Below, one piece after another: positions 57,029 to 64,000 of a DNA stretch of 64,000 nt. The translations under genes were made by a program, and so were the position numbers. Source of the DNA: Streptococcus oralis (GTDB taxonomy: Bacteria > Bacillota > Bacilli > Lactobacillales > Streptococcaceae); contig NZ_CP046524.1 in NCBI RefSeq assembly GCF_021497945.1, positions 1,771,501 to 1,835,500 on the forward strand, written 5' to 3'. The stretch's first letter is position 1. Each line of letters starts with the position of its first letter. The notes beneath the pieces are model-generated. The model saw only the letters and a program-made list of their open reading frames with translations. It was not told the origin of the DNA and ran no database searches.

Positions 57029-57991
57029 ATGACACAAGAATGGTTTGAAAGCGCCGACCTAGAGAAGAAATCAGCTCAGACGAAATCGGAAATCCAACCC
57101 GACCAACCAGAGACTTCGGAAACTGTGGAGACTGAACCACAAGCAAGCGAAGAAACTCCTATCTTATCTAAAGAGTCGAAAACGCATGAGGAGGAAACTC
57201 CTCAAATAATCGAGGAAACCCAAACGAAGGAAGAGGGAGAAGGGAAAGCTGAAGAGGAATGCAACCAAGAAAACTCTGTAAAAGAGAAAAGTATTCTCAG
57301 CAAAGCTTTAGAGAGTCCTTACATCCCAGATATCGATCCCCGCAAAACTGCTAGATTCAAAGAAGAAATCTCACTATTTTGGTCTTGGCTGCTAGATGCC
57401 ATCCAAGAACCAACTGCCAGCAAGAATACGGACCAAAAGCATCGTTACAGTGTCTTTGCCCTACTCACCTTGCTGTCGTCAATCAACCTTTTCTTTAGTA
57501 TCTATCATGTCAAACGCCTCTACTATGGCTATATGGTCTCTATTGCTAATAGTTCTCCTAACCAGCTCCCACCTTTAGATCTCTTTGCTGGACTTTCGAT
57601 TCTGGTCGCTAGCGCTCTATTTTACTTTTCCATCATTTTGGGAGGTTTTACTGTCCGACGTGTGTTGGACCAGGAGAGCGACTTTACATTCCAAGAAGCC
57701 TTCGATCGTTATAGCAGACTCTTTGCTATCCCACTTGTCCTAACCGCTCTAGCAAGTTTCTTTGCACTTTTTGGTGGCTTACGATTTGCTGGCATCCTTA
57801 CTCTTCTAAGCATGACCATCTTTGCCCTTGGCAATCTCTTTGTGATTAGCAAGCCTAGTAAGACCAGTAGCCTTGACCCATTTTATCGATTCTTGCTAGC
57901 TGTCTTACTTGATGGCGCTATTCTCTTACCCTTCTTCATTGCAGAGCTCGCACTGACAGTGGACTACCTTCGCATCCTGACCTTCTTTTAA
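57029..57991 (+). CDS. Membrane protein with long acidic N-terminal region
   Basis: 320 residues from the ATG at 57029 (AAAAAAGGAGG upstream; the frame open to 56963 lacks one). About the first 100 residues are very rich in Glu, Gln, Thr and Lys and lack order; after DIDPRKTARFKEEI come about five hydrophobic helices (from 145 to 315). TTGACA at 56963-56968 with a TAGTCT -10 gives it a possible own promoter. It is the fourth gene of the PadR/DUF1700/DUF4097 group. Function unknown. Confidence 0.8.
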   Translation: MTQEWFESADLEKKSAQTKSEIQPDQPETSETVETEPQASEETPILSKESKTHEEETPQIIEETQTKEEGEGKAEEECNQENSVKEKSILSKALESPYIPDIDPRKTARFKEEISLFWSWLLDAIQEPTASKNTDQKHRYSVFALLTLLSSINLFFSIYHVKRLYYGYMVSIANSSPNQLPPLDLFAGLSILVASALFYFSIILGGFTVRRVLDQESDFTFQEAFDRYSRLFAIPLVLTALASFFALFGGLRFAGILTLLSMTIFALGNLFVISKPSKTSSLDPFYRFLLAVLLDGAILLPFFIAELALTVDYLRILTFF

Positions 57992-57993
57992 TC

Positions 57994-58028
57994 AAAATCC
58001 CTGCCATTTGTTAATGACAGGGATTTTT
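57994..58028. terminator. Terminator of the PadR operon
   Basis: AAAATCCCTG-CCATT and AATGA-CAGGGATTTTT form a long stem with a T-run; it also lies ahead of the convergent DUF4299-like gene. Confidence 0.88.
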
Positions 58029-58053
58029 ATGCTTACTCTTTTTTAAACAAGAC

Positions 58054-58914
58054 CTACTCGATGCTTGCCAATTCTTCAAAATCTTTTCCCAAAATGGCTT
58101 GTACTTCTAATTGATTGGCATCTAGTTGGTGGTAAAATGCTGTTGGTAGTGACTCTAGAAATCTTGCATAGTCCAAGCGAGCGATGGATTCGTAGTCTTC
58201 TGCTTTGGACCCATCACCAAAAATCGTCACTAGGTCAATCTCCCAAACAAGCTCCTTGCCTGCCAGCTGCTCGGTATAAGGAGCTGGTACAAAGGGTTCC
58301 TTTGGCAAAATCGTCTTGACTCCCTGGGCTAGGTGATAGATACCGTGCACCTTGCCTTGAGCATCTGGGTAAAATTTCACACTGGCAAGGTAGGCATCAG
58401 AGCCTTGAACCTTCTTGACCAGCTCTTCAAAATGTGCCAATCCATCCTCAGCCAAAAAGCTCTCGAGGTATTCCTTGTTGAAATAGATAGGGGACAAGAG
58501 CCCTTGGCAATATACTAAACGAACCGCCTTATCCGCTAAATATTGCTTGACCGTTTGTCGGAAATAGGTTTCAAAGTCAAAGTCTTCTAACCCTTCTACC
58601 ACTTGCCCCAACTTACTCGATAGGGCTTGGAGGAGAGTCTCTACAATCTCCCAGTCCGCTCTGGTAAGGAAGTCTGGAATCACCACTTGATAGCCTTTTC
58701 GGCTATCCGCATAGTTCACTTTGAAGAGAAATTGTGACTGACCTACAATCCCACACTCGATATACTCGAGACGATTGAGTGGCTGACGGAGATAGACTGC
58801 ATCATAACTATGCGACTCCAAGCCCTCCACCAAGGCCAAGATGGACTTGGCAGTCAAGACCTCCTGTTGTCCTAGAATACTTTCTTTATTTGGGATAAAA
58901 AATGTTTTCGCCAT
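58054..58914 (-). CDS. DUF4299-like protein
   Basis: 286 residues from the ATG at 58914, preceded by AAAGGAGG seven bases upstream; a frame open to 59067 has no such support. Soluble, no signal peptide. Sequence features: MAKTFFIPNKESILGQQEVL at the start and VWEIDLVTIFGDGSKAEDYESI near residue 235. I place it in the streptococcal DUF4299 family with moderate confidence; no function is known. A perfect cre match lies in its leader, so it is likely repressed by CcpA when glucose is present. Confidence 0.75.
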   Translation of the reverse strand: MAKTFFIPNKESILGQQEVLTAKSILALVEGLESHSYDAVYLRQPLNRLEYIECGIVGQSQFLFKVNYADSRKGYQVVIPDFLTRADWEIVETLLQALSSKLGQVVEGLEDFDFETYFRQTVKQYLADKAVRLVYCQGLLSPIYFNKEYLESFLAEDGLAHFEELVKKVQGSDAYLASVKFYPDAQGKVHGIYHLAQGVKTILPKEPFVPAPYTEQLAGKELVWEIDLVTIFGDGSKAEDYESIARLDYARFLESLPTAFYHQLDANQLEVQAILGKDFEELASIE

Positions 58915-58927
58915 AACTGGCCTCCTT

Positions 58928-58950
58928 TGAAATCGTTTACATACAGTATA
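58928..58950 (-). promoter_or_regulatory. Perfect cre match and -10 box of the DUF4299-like gene
   Basis: TGAAATCGTTTACA at 58928-58941 fits the CcpA consensus TGWAANCGNTNWCA at all 14 positions. TATACT on the minus strand (58950..58945) is a likely -10. The cre lies between the start site and the ribosome site, a repressing position. Confidence 0.7.
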
Positions 58951-59035
58951 ATCTATTTTCCTAAAAGATACAGAAACAAACTTTAGATTTTTAGATAAAA
59001 AGCATAGAAAAACAACCCCTAAGGACTGTTTGATG

Positions 59036-60022
59036 TTATACAGTAGCGACTTGATCCAAGCTTTCACCGATAGCTGCTAGGCGCTCGATTACTTCTGCTT
59101 GTGTCAATTCATTTTCTGAAACATAGCGGTTTCGTGGGTGAACACGGCACTCGTGTGAGCATCCACGAAGGTACTTGTCTTCATTTTCTTCTGATGTTAG
59201 GATACGACGGTTACAGAAGGGATTTCCACAGTTGACATAACGTTCACATGGTGTTCCATCAAACCAGTCTTTCCCTACGATGGTTGGGTTAACATGGTTA
59301 ACATCAACGGCGATACGCTCGTCAAAGACGTACATTTTCCCATCCCAAAGCTCACCTTGAACTTCTGGGTCTTTACCGTAAGTTGCTATTCCTCCGTGCA
59401 ATTGGCCGACATCTTTGTAGCCTTCACGCACCATCCAGCCTGAGAATTTCTCACAGCGAACGCCACCTGTACAGTAAACCACGACACGCTTGTCCATGAA
59501 TTTTTCCTTGTTATCACGGACCCATTGTGGTAACTCACGGAAGTTGCGGATGTCTGGACGGATAGCCCCACGGAAATGTCCTAGGTCGTACTCATAATCG
59601 TTACGTGTGTCAAGGACCACTGTATCTTCATCAAGAAGGGCTTCTTTGAACTCTTTTGGAGACAAGTAAGCACCTGTTGTTTCAAGTGGGTTGATATCGT
59701 TGTCAAAGTCGTTGTCTTCCAAACCAAGGTGGACAATTTCTTTCTTGTAGCGAACAAACATCTTCTTGAAGGCTTGTTCATTTTCTTCGTCAATCTTGAA
59801 CCAGAGGTCTTCCATTCCTGGGAGGCTGTGAACGTAGTCCATATATTTTTGAGTTGTTTCGTAGTCACCTGAAACGGTTCCGTTAATTCCCTCGTCAGCG
59901 ACTAGGATACGGCCTTTGAGACCGATTGATTTACAGAAAGCCAAGTGGTCTGCAGCAAATTGCTCTGCATTTTCAATTGGAGTATAAAGGTAGTAAAGTA
60001 AGACACGAATATCTTTTGCCAT
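59036..60022 (-). CDS. trhO: tRNA uridine(34) hydroxylase TrhO (rhodanese family)
   Basis: 328 residues from the ATG at 60022; the frame is open to 60067 but the family N-terminus is [14 protein letters not shown]. An N-terminal acylphosphatase-like domain ([19 protein letters not shown]), a rhodanese domain with catalytic Cys in [15 protein letters not shown], and a C-terminal Cys-rich zinc region ([23 protein letters not shown]). TrhO makes 5-hydroxyuridine at U34 of tRNA. It is monocistronic. Confidence 0.95.
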   Translation of the reverse strand: MAKDIRVLLYYLYTPIENAEQFAADHLAFCKSIGLKGRILVADEGINGTVSGDYETTQKYMDYVHSLPGMEDLWFKIDEENEQAFKKMFVRYKKEIVHLGLEDNDFDNDINPLETTGAYLSPKEFKEALLDEDTVVLDTRNDYEYDLGHFRGAIRPDIRNFRELPQWVRDNKEKFMDKRVVVYCTGGVRCEKFSGWMVREGYKDVGQLHGGIATYGKDPEVQGELWDGKMYVFDERIAVDVNHVNPTIVGKDWFDGTPCERYVNCGNPFCNRRILTSEENEDKYLRGCSHECRVHPRNRYVSENELTQAEVIERLAAIGESLDQVATV

Positions 60023-60242
60023 AAGATTTGTTCTCTTTTCTATTCTTAAATTTTCAGAATTTTTCATTCAACTATACTAGTATACCCACTTGAGAAAACG
60101 AATGCAATTTATTTGACCGGAAATCATAAGGAGGAGACTCTATCGGCTCCTCTACCAGTAATTCTGGAAAGGACAAGGTTAGATAGAGGTATGTGTGTCA
60201 AATCGCCTCAACTCTCAGAATTGCTACTTTCATTTTTGCATC
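60023..60242. other. Intergenic gap upstream of trhO
   Basis: No gene seen. It contains the trhO promoter (minus strand) and a weak inverted repeat GAGGA/TCCTC near 60130-60153. Confidence 0.5.
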
Positions 60243-60295
60243 CAAAAATCACTACCTTCCCTAGAAAACTAGGGAAGGCAGTGATTGTATTTTTA
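60243..60295. terminator. Strong terminator of the sugar importer operon
   Basis: AAAATCACTACCTTCCCTAG and CTAGGGAAGGCAGTGATT form a stem of about 18 bp with an AAAA loop and T-runs on both sides. Confidence 0.9.
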
Positions 60296-60329
60296 GGAAT
60301 TAGGAATGAATACACGAAATCAGTTTATC

Positions 60330-61814
60330 TTATGATTTTTTGCTTTTCAAGAATTCGTCGTATTGTTTTTGCATTTCATCCAATACTTTTTGGTATGCAC
60401 CTTCAGATTTCAGTTTTTCCATCAATTCTGGAATAGCTTTATCTGGGTCAACAGTACCAGTATTGATAGCTGTATCGAATTGTTGCATTGTGTTAGTGAT
60501 TGCAGAGATTTCAGATTTTACGCTATCAGTGTTAAAGATGAATCCAAGAGCTGGAGACTCTTTAGCATCAGCCAAATCTTTCTTAGATTGAGCAATTTGC
60601 TCATCTGTTACGTTTTCGTTGATGTAAAGGATCCAGTTGTTACCTGTGTTCCATCCACCCATGTGAGTGTTTCCTTTGTATCCTTCAAGGACGCGAACAC
60701 GGTTTTCTTTACCTTCAATTTTCTCCCAGTTCTTGCCTTCTGGACCGTAAACAAGTCCGTTCAAGAGTTCAGGGTTAGTGTTCAAGAGGTTCAACACTTC
60801 CATTGATTTTTCTTTGTTCTTAGAGTTGTTTGAGATAACAAAGTTAGCAACTTGAGTTGTTTGGTTTTTCTTGATGAAGTTAGTGAATGGTTTGATTTGG
60901 ATATCTTTGTTAGCTACACGAGAGAGCAAGCTGTTACCGTAGTCAGCTGGTCCTACTGTTTCTTCACGAACGAACCAAGTGTCTTGTTGAAGGTCAAATG
61001 AAGTGTCGCTTGTTGCTACGTCTTTTGGAATGTATCCTGCTTCGTAGAATTTGTGAAGAGTCTTCAAGTGCTCTTTGAAACGAGGAACGTCGTAACGGTT
61101 TACGATCTTAGTAGTATCCCCTTCAAGGTCGATAACGAATGGAAGTCCGTTAGCTACTGGGTAGTCAAAGTTTTCAGAAGGGATAAAGTTCTTAGTAACT
61201 GCAAATGGTACTACATCTGGAGCTTTTTCTTTGATTTGTTTCAAGACTGGTTCAAGTGTTTCGTATGAGTTTACACCTGAAATGTCGATACCGTATTTAG
61301 CAAGAAGAGTTCCGTTGAAGGCAAAGTTTTGTGAAGATGCAACGTTGGCCGCAACTGGAACAGCATAGATCTTACCGTTTACAGTGTTCCCTTTGATGTA
61401 AGCTGGGTCAAGTGCTTTGTAAAGATCTGCTCCTTCTTTCTTGTACAATTCTGTCAAGTCAGCATAAGCACCTTTTTGAGCGTTTACAATGTAGTTATCT
61501 GCAAAAGCGATATCGTAGTTTTCACCTGATGATGTGATAACTGACATTTTCTTACCGTAGTCACCCCATCCAAGGTATTGGATATCCAATTTAGCACCAA
61601 CTTTTTCTTCGATGATTTTGTTTGCATTTTCTAGCAATTCATCCAAGTTGTCTGGTTTGTCACCGATTTGGTACATTTTAAGAACAGGTTTTTCTCCTGA
61701 AGCTGAGTCAGCAGCTTTTTTGTTGTTACCTGAAAGGTTCCCACAAGCAGCAAGACTTGCAGCCAAAGCGACTACGCTAGCAGATGCAAAAGCATATTTT
61801 TTCCAGTTTTTCAT
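60330..61814 (-). CDS. ngtS: Carbohydrate ABC transporter substrate-binding lipoprotein (NgtS type)
   Basis: 494 residues. Lipobox SLAACGN (Cys at about 24). Large extracellular solute-binding domain with YQIGDKPDNLDELLENAN near the start of the mature part, the build of binding proteins for oligosaccharides (YtcQ/LplA type). It is the third gene of an operon with two permeases. At the same place pneumococcus has NgtS-NgtP1-NgtP2, which imports complex N-glycan oligosaccharides after EndoD release; this assignment is by gene order and family, not residue comparison. No ATPase is present; the shared MsmK-type ATPase normally serves. Confidence 0.85.
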   Translation of the reverse strand: MKNWKKYAFASASVVALAASLAACGNLSGNNKKAADSASGEKPVLKMYQIGDKPDNLDELLENANKIIEEKVGAKLDIQYLGWGDYGKKMSVITSSGENYDIAFADNYIVNAQKGAYADLTELYKKEGADLYKALDPAYIKGNTVNGKIYAVPVAANVASSQNFAFNGTLLAKYGIDISGVNSYETLEPVLKQIKEKAPDVVPFAVTKNFIPSENFDYPVANGLPFVIDLEGDTTKIVNRYDVPRFKEHLKTLHKFYEAGYIPKDVATSDTSFDLQQDTWFVREETVGPADYGNSLLSRVANKDIQIKPFTNFIKKNQTTQVANFVISNNSKNKEKSMEVLNLLNTNPELLNGLVYGPEGKNWEKIEGKENRVRVLEGYKGNTHMGGWNTGNNWILYINENVTDEQIAQSKKDLADAKESPALGFIFNTDSVKSEISAITNTMQQFDTAINTGTVDPDKAIPELMEKLKSEGAYQKVLDEMQKQYDEFLKSKKS

Positions 61815-61896
61815 GATAAAAACTCCTTTTTTATTTTTAAACTTATAAACGATTTAATGATTTGTAACTTCAGCCACTAAGATGAAGTTAGGAAAA

Positions 61897-61913
61897 GAGA
61901 AACGGTGTTTCTC
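61897..61913 (-). terminator. Hairpin between permease and binding-protein genes
   Basis: GAGAAAC-GGT-GTTTCTC, followed by TCTTTTC on the minus strand. It is a likely attenuator or RNA-processing/stability element that separates levels of the binding protein and permeases. Confidence 0.55.
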
Positions 61914-61921
61914 AGTAAGTC

Positions 61922-62842
61922 CTATTCTTTCACACCACCGATGGTCAAACCTTTTACAAAGTAGCGTTGGAAGAATGGATACAGAATGGCAATCGGAAGG
62001 GTTGCAACCACAACCATGGCCATACGTCCTGTTTCTTTTGGAAGAGCAACACCCAGTTGACCAGAAAGACCGACTGCTTTAGCAATGTAGTCCATATTTT
62101 GTTGGATTTGCATAAGCAAATACTGCAATGGATACAAGTTGTCACTCTTGATGTAAAGAAGGGCGTTGAACCAGTCGTTCCAGAAACCAAGAGCTGTCAA
62201 AAGCGTGATGGTTGCGATACCTGGTAGCGATAATGGTAAACAGATTTGGAAGAAGATCCGGGCTTCACTAGCACCATCAATACGAGCGGACTCGAGAATG
62301 GCTTCTGGAATGGTCTTCTTGAAGAAGGAACGCATCAAGATGATGTTAAATGGTGAGAGAAGCATTGGAACAATTAAGGCCCAAACTGTATCACCCAGTT
62401 GAAGCAAACGAGTTACCACGATATAGCCCGGAACCAAACCGGCGTTGAACAACATACTAAGTAGGACGAAAATCGTAAAGAATCTGCGGTACTTAAAGGT
62501 TGTCCGAGAAATGGCGTAGGCATAAGTGGTTGTGATAAAGACATTTGTCAAGGTTCCAACTACTGTTACAAATACTGAGATAAAGAGCGCTTGTAAAATC
62601 TTATCTTTAAACTGAGCCAAAAACTCGAAACCATCTAATCCAAACTGTGATGGGAAGAAGCTATATCCATGTTGGAGGATGCTCTTTTCATCTGTGATGG
62701 AAATCATGATGACAAAGATAAAGGGCAAGATACAAGAGAGAGCAATCAATCCAGAAATAATACTAAAGAAGATATCTGCCTTCTTACTAAAGGAGTGAAT
62801 GCCGACATTATCAATTTTTGCTTTTTTAATTTTTTCTGCCAT
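61922..62842 (-). CDS. Carbohydrate ABC transporter permease (MalG/YtcP type)
   Basis: 306 residues from the ATG at 62842 (AAAGGAGG upstream; the frame open to 62893 would overlap the previous gene). Six hydrophobic helices and the EAA loop ESARIDGASEARIFFQICLPLSLP that contacts the ATPase. Pairs with the permease at 62856. By position it corresponds to one of the two NgtP permeases of the N-glycan importer. Confidence 0.92.
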   Translation of the reverse strand: MAEKIKKAKIDNVGIHSFSKKADIFFSIISGLIALSCILPFIFVIMISITDEKSILQHGYSFFPSQFGLDGFEFLAQFKDKILQALFISVFVTVVGTLTNVFITTTYAYAISRTTFKYRRFFTIFVLLSMLFNAGLVPGYIVVTRLLQLGDTVWALIVPMLLSPFNIILMRSFFKKTIPEAILESARIDGASEARIFFQICLPLSLPGIATITLLTALGFWNDWFNALLYIKSDNLYPLQYLLMQIQQNMDYIAKAVGLSGQLGVALPKETGRMAMVVVATLPIAILYPFFQRYFVKGLTIGGVKE

Positions 62843-62855
62843 GCTTTCCTCCTTT

Positions 62856-63785
62856 CTAGAATAGTGCTGAATTTGGATCGACTCGTCTTGCAAGTATATT
62901 TGAGAAGATAACGAGAATCAAACCGACAACTGACTGATAAAGACCAGCTGCTGATGCCATACCAATATCCGCTGTTTGAGTCAAACCATTATAGACATAG
63001 ACGTCTAGTACGTTGGTTACATTATAGAGCTGACCAGCATTGTGTGGGATTTGGTAGAAAAGACCGAAGTCTGCACGGAAGATGTTTCCGACTGCAAGGA
63101 TAGTCAAAACAGTTATCAGCGGTGTCAACTGTGGAATCGTTACATTGCGAATCCGTTGCCACTTGCTAGCCCCGTCCACTGTTGCTGCTTCGTAGTAGGT
63201 TGGGTCAACTCCCATGATAGTCGCATAGTACATGACACTGCTATATCCAAAGCCTTTCCAGATACCTAGGAAAAGGAGAAGATATGGCCAGATACCCAAG
63301 TCTGCATAGAAGTTAATTCCCTTCACACCAATGGTTTCCAAGAAACGGTTGATAACCCCTTTGTCGATGTTTAGGAAAGCATCTGTAAAGAAACTGATGA
63401 TAACCCATGACAAGAAGTAAGGGAACAACATAGATGTTTGGAAGATTTTAACCATTCTCTTAGAGCGGAGCTCGCTGAGGATGATGGCAATACCCACCGA
63501 CACAATCAAGCCGATAAAGATAAATCCAAGGTTGTAAAGAACGGTATTACGAGTGATAATAAAAGCATCTTTAGAACTAAATAAGAACTTAAAGTTATCG
63601 AAACCAACCCACTTACTATTCATAATACTGTGGATAAATCCTTCACCACTCATATGGTAGTCTTTGAAGGCGACCACATTTCCAAATACTGGGATGTAGA
63701 AGAATAGAATCAACCAAAGCGCCCCTGGTAAAACCATCAAGAGAAAGATCCAGTTATCTCTTAAGGTCTTTGAAAACTTTTTCAT
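62856..63785 (-). CDS. Carbohydrate ABC transporter permease (LplB type)
   Basis: 309 residues with six helices and the EAA loop EAATVDGASKWQRIRNVTIPQLTP. It is first in the operon, 13 bp before the second permease. GGAGGAAATT precedes the ATG at 63785. A good cre site and a -10 box lie upstream (63837-63861). The other NgtP partner by position. Confidence 0.92.
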   Translation of the reverse strand: MKKFSKTLRDNWIFLLMVLPGALWLILFFYIPVFGNVVAFKDYHMSGEGFIHSIMNSKWVGFDNFKFLFSSKDAFIITRNTVLYNLGFIFIGLIVSVGIAIILSELRSKRMVKIFQTSMLFPYFLSWVIISFFTDAFLNIDKGVINRFLETIGVKGINFYADLGIWPYLLLFLGIWKGFGYSSVMYYATIMGVDPTYYEAATVDGASKWQRIRNVTIPQLTPLITVLTILAVGNIFRADFGLFYQIPHNAGQLYNVTNVLDVYVYNGLTQTADIGMASAAGLYQSVVGLILVIFSNILARRVDPNSALF

Positions 63786-63836
63786 AATTTCCTCCCATTT
63801 TATTCCTAAAAACTGATTTCATCGAATTTTTAGGTT

Positions 63837-63861
63837 TGATAACGATTACATTATTAGTATA
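63837..63861 (-). promoter_or_regulatory. cre-like site and -10 box of the sugar importer
   Basis: TGATAACGATTACA (63837-63850) fits the CcpA consensus at 13 of 14 positions. TATACT on the minus strand (63861..63856) is a likely -10, so the cre sits just downstream of the start site, a repressing position. Confidence 0.6.
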
Positions 63862-63898
63862 CTCCTATTTGAAGGCTAGGTTAAACTACTAATTATAG

Positions 63899-63937
63899 AA
63901 AAAACTCCACAAATTATTTTATGTGGAGAAGTTTTTT
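63899..63937. terminator. Hairpin near the right edge
   Basis: AACTCCACA pairs with TGTGGAGAAGTT with one bulge, flanked by A-run and T-run. It probably ends the gene beyond the window, or a transcript from either side. Confidence 0.6.
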
Positions 63938-64000
63938 ATAAGAAATAGGTTTCACGAGAAACACTCTACATGCGATAAATGTATTTCCTCTTTACTAATT

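Overview
The window is a low-GC Firmicute chromosome segment and reads as a Mitis-group Streptococcus (S. mitis / S. oralis / S. infantis type, close to S. pneumoniae). The evidence is dense short-intergenic gene packing, AAGGAGG ribosome sites, a competence-induced bacteriocin (cib) locus beside tsaB, a VP1-like double-glycine peptide beside an Rgg regulator, a BOX-like repeat, and, from memory, a gene order that largely follows the pneumococcal chromosome from tag/ruvA back to the N-glycan importer. It differs from pneumococcus in keeping mutL and mutS close together and in carrying argG/argH plus several accessory genes. No rRNA, tRNA, CRISPR array, insertion sequence, prophage or replication origin was seen.

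Layout. 1-10 kb: DNA repair and arginine block (tag, ruvA, an XRE regulator, mutL, a LytTR/DUF3021 pair, mutS, argR, argS). 9.8-10.3 kb: a non-coding array of palindromes in a 75-nt register directly behind argS. 10.3-17.5 kb: a small membrane protein, an Nramp-like transporter, nrdI, a YesMN-type two-component system with a DUF624 protein (pneumococcal TCS07 equivalent), and an MptD-type S component. 17.5-20.1 kb: a DltB-like/DltD-like surface acylation locus with a hidden 52-codon DltX-like ORF. 20.2-27.2 kb: methionine ABC importer with an M20 peptidase, another amino-acid binding protein, AzlCD, and a lipoprotein. 27.3-30.2 kb: Rgg regulator, GG-leader peptide, two CPBP membrane proteases and a peptide remnant. 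30.2-35.6 kb: tsaD-rimI-tsaB, cibABC-like bacteriocin operon, rpoY-rnjA. 35.8-44.4 kb: a secreted protein with a small membrane protein, mnmG, NUDIX, mnmA, argH-argG and an amino-acid binding lipoprotein. 44.6-52 kb: LysM muralytic protein, serine dehydratase, HAD phosphatase, sugar-nucleotide dehydratase, glycosyltransferase, CynX-type MFS. 52-58 kb: a 41-residue-repeat/DUF2971 protein and a PadR/DUF1700/DUF4097 envelope operon. 58-64 kb: a DUF4299-like gene under a perfect cre site, trhO, and the NgtS-type sugar ABC importer.

How it fits together. Several parts act at the cell surface or on nutrients: the YesMN-type system and the N-glycan-type importer belong, in pneumococcus, to one host-glycan regulon, and cre-like sites lie before the importer and the DUF4299-like gene. 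ARG-box-like palindromes occur before argR/argS and before the argG/argH operon, linking the two arginine blocks. Two separate peptide systems (cib-like and Rgg/VP1-like) serve competition and signalling. The items most worth a second look are the 75-nt palindrome array, the DltX-like microprotein with its carrier-less acylation locus, the 41-residue-repeat DUF2971 protein, and the remnant of a second GG-type peptide between the two CPBP genes.
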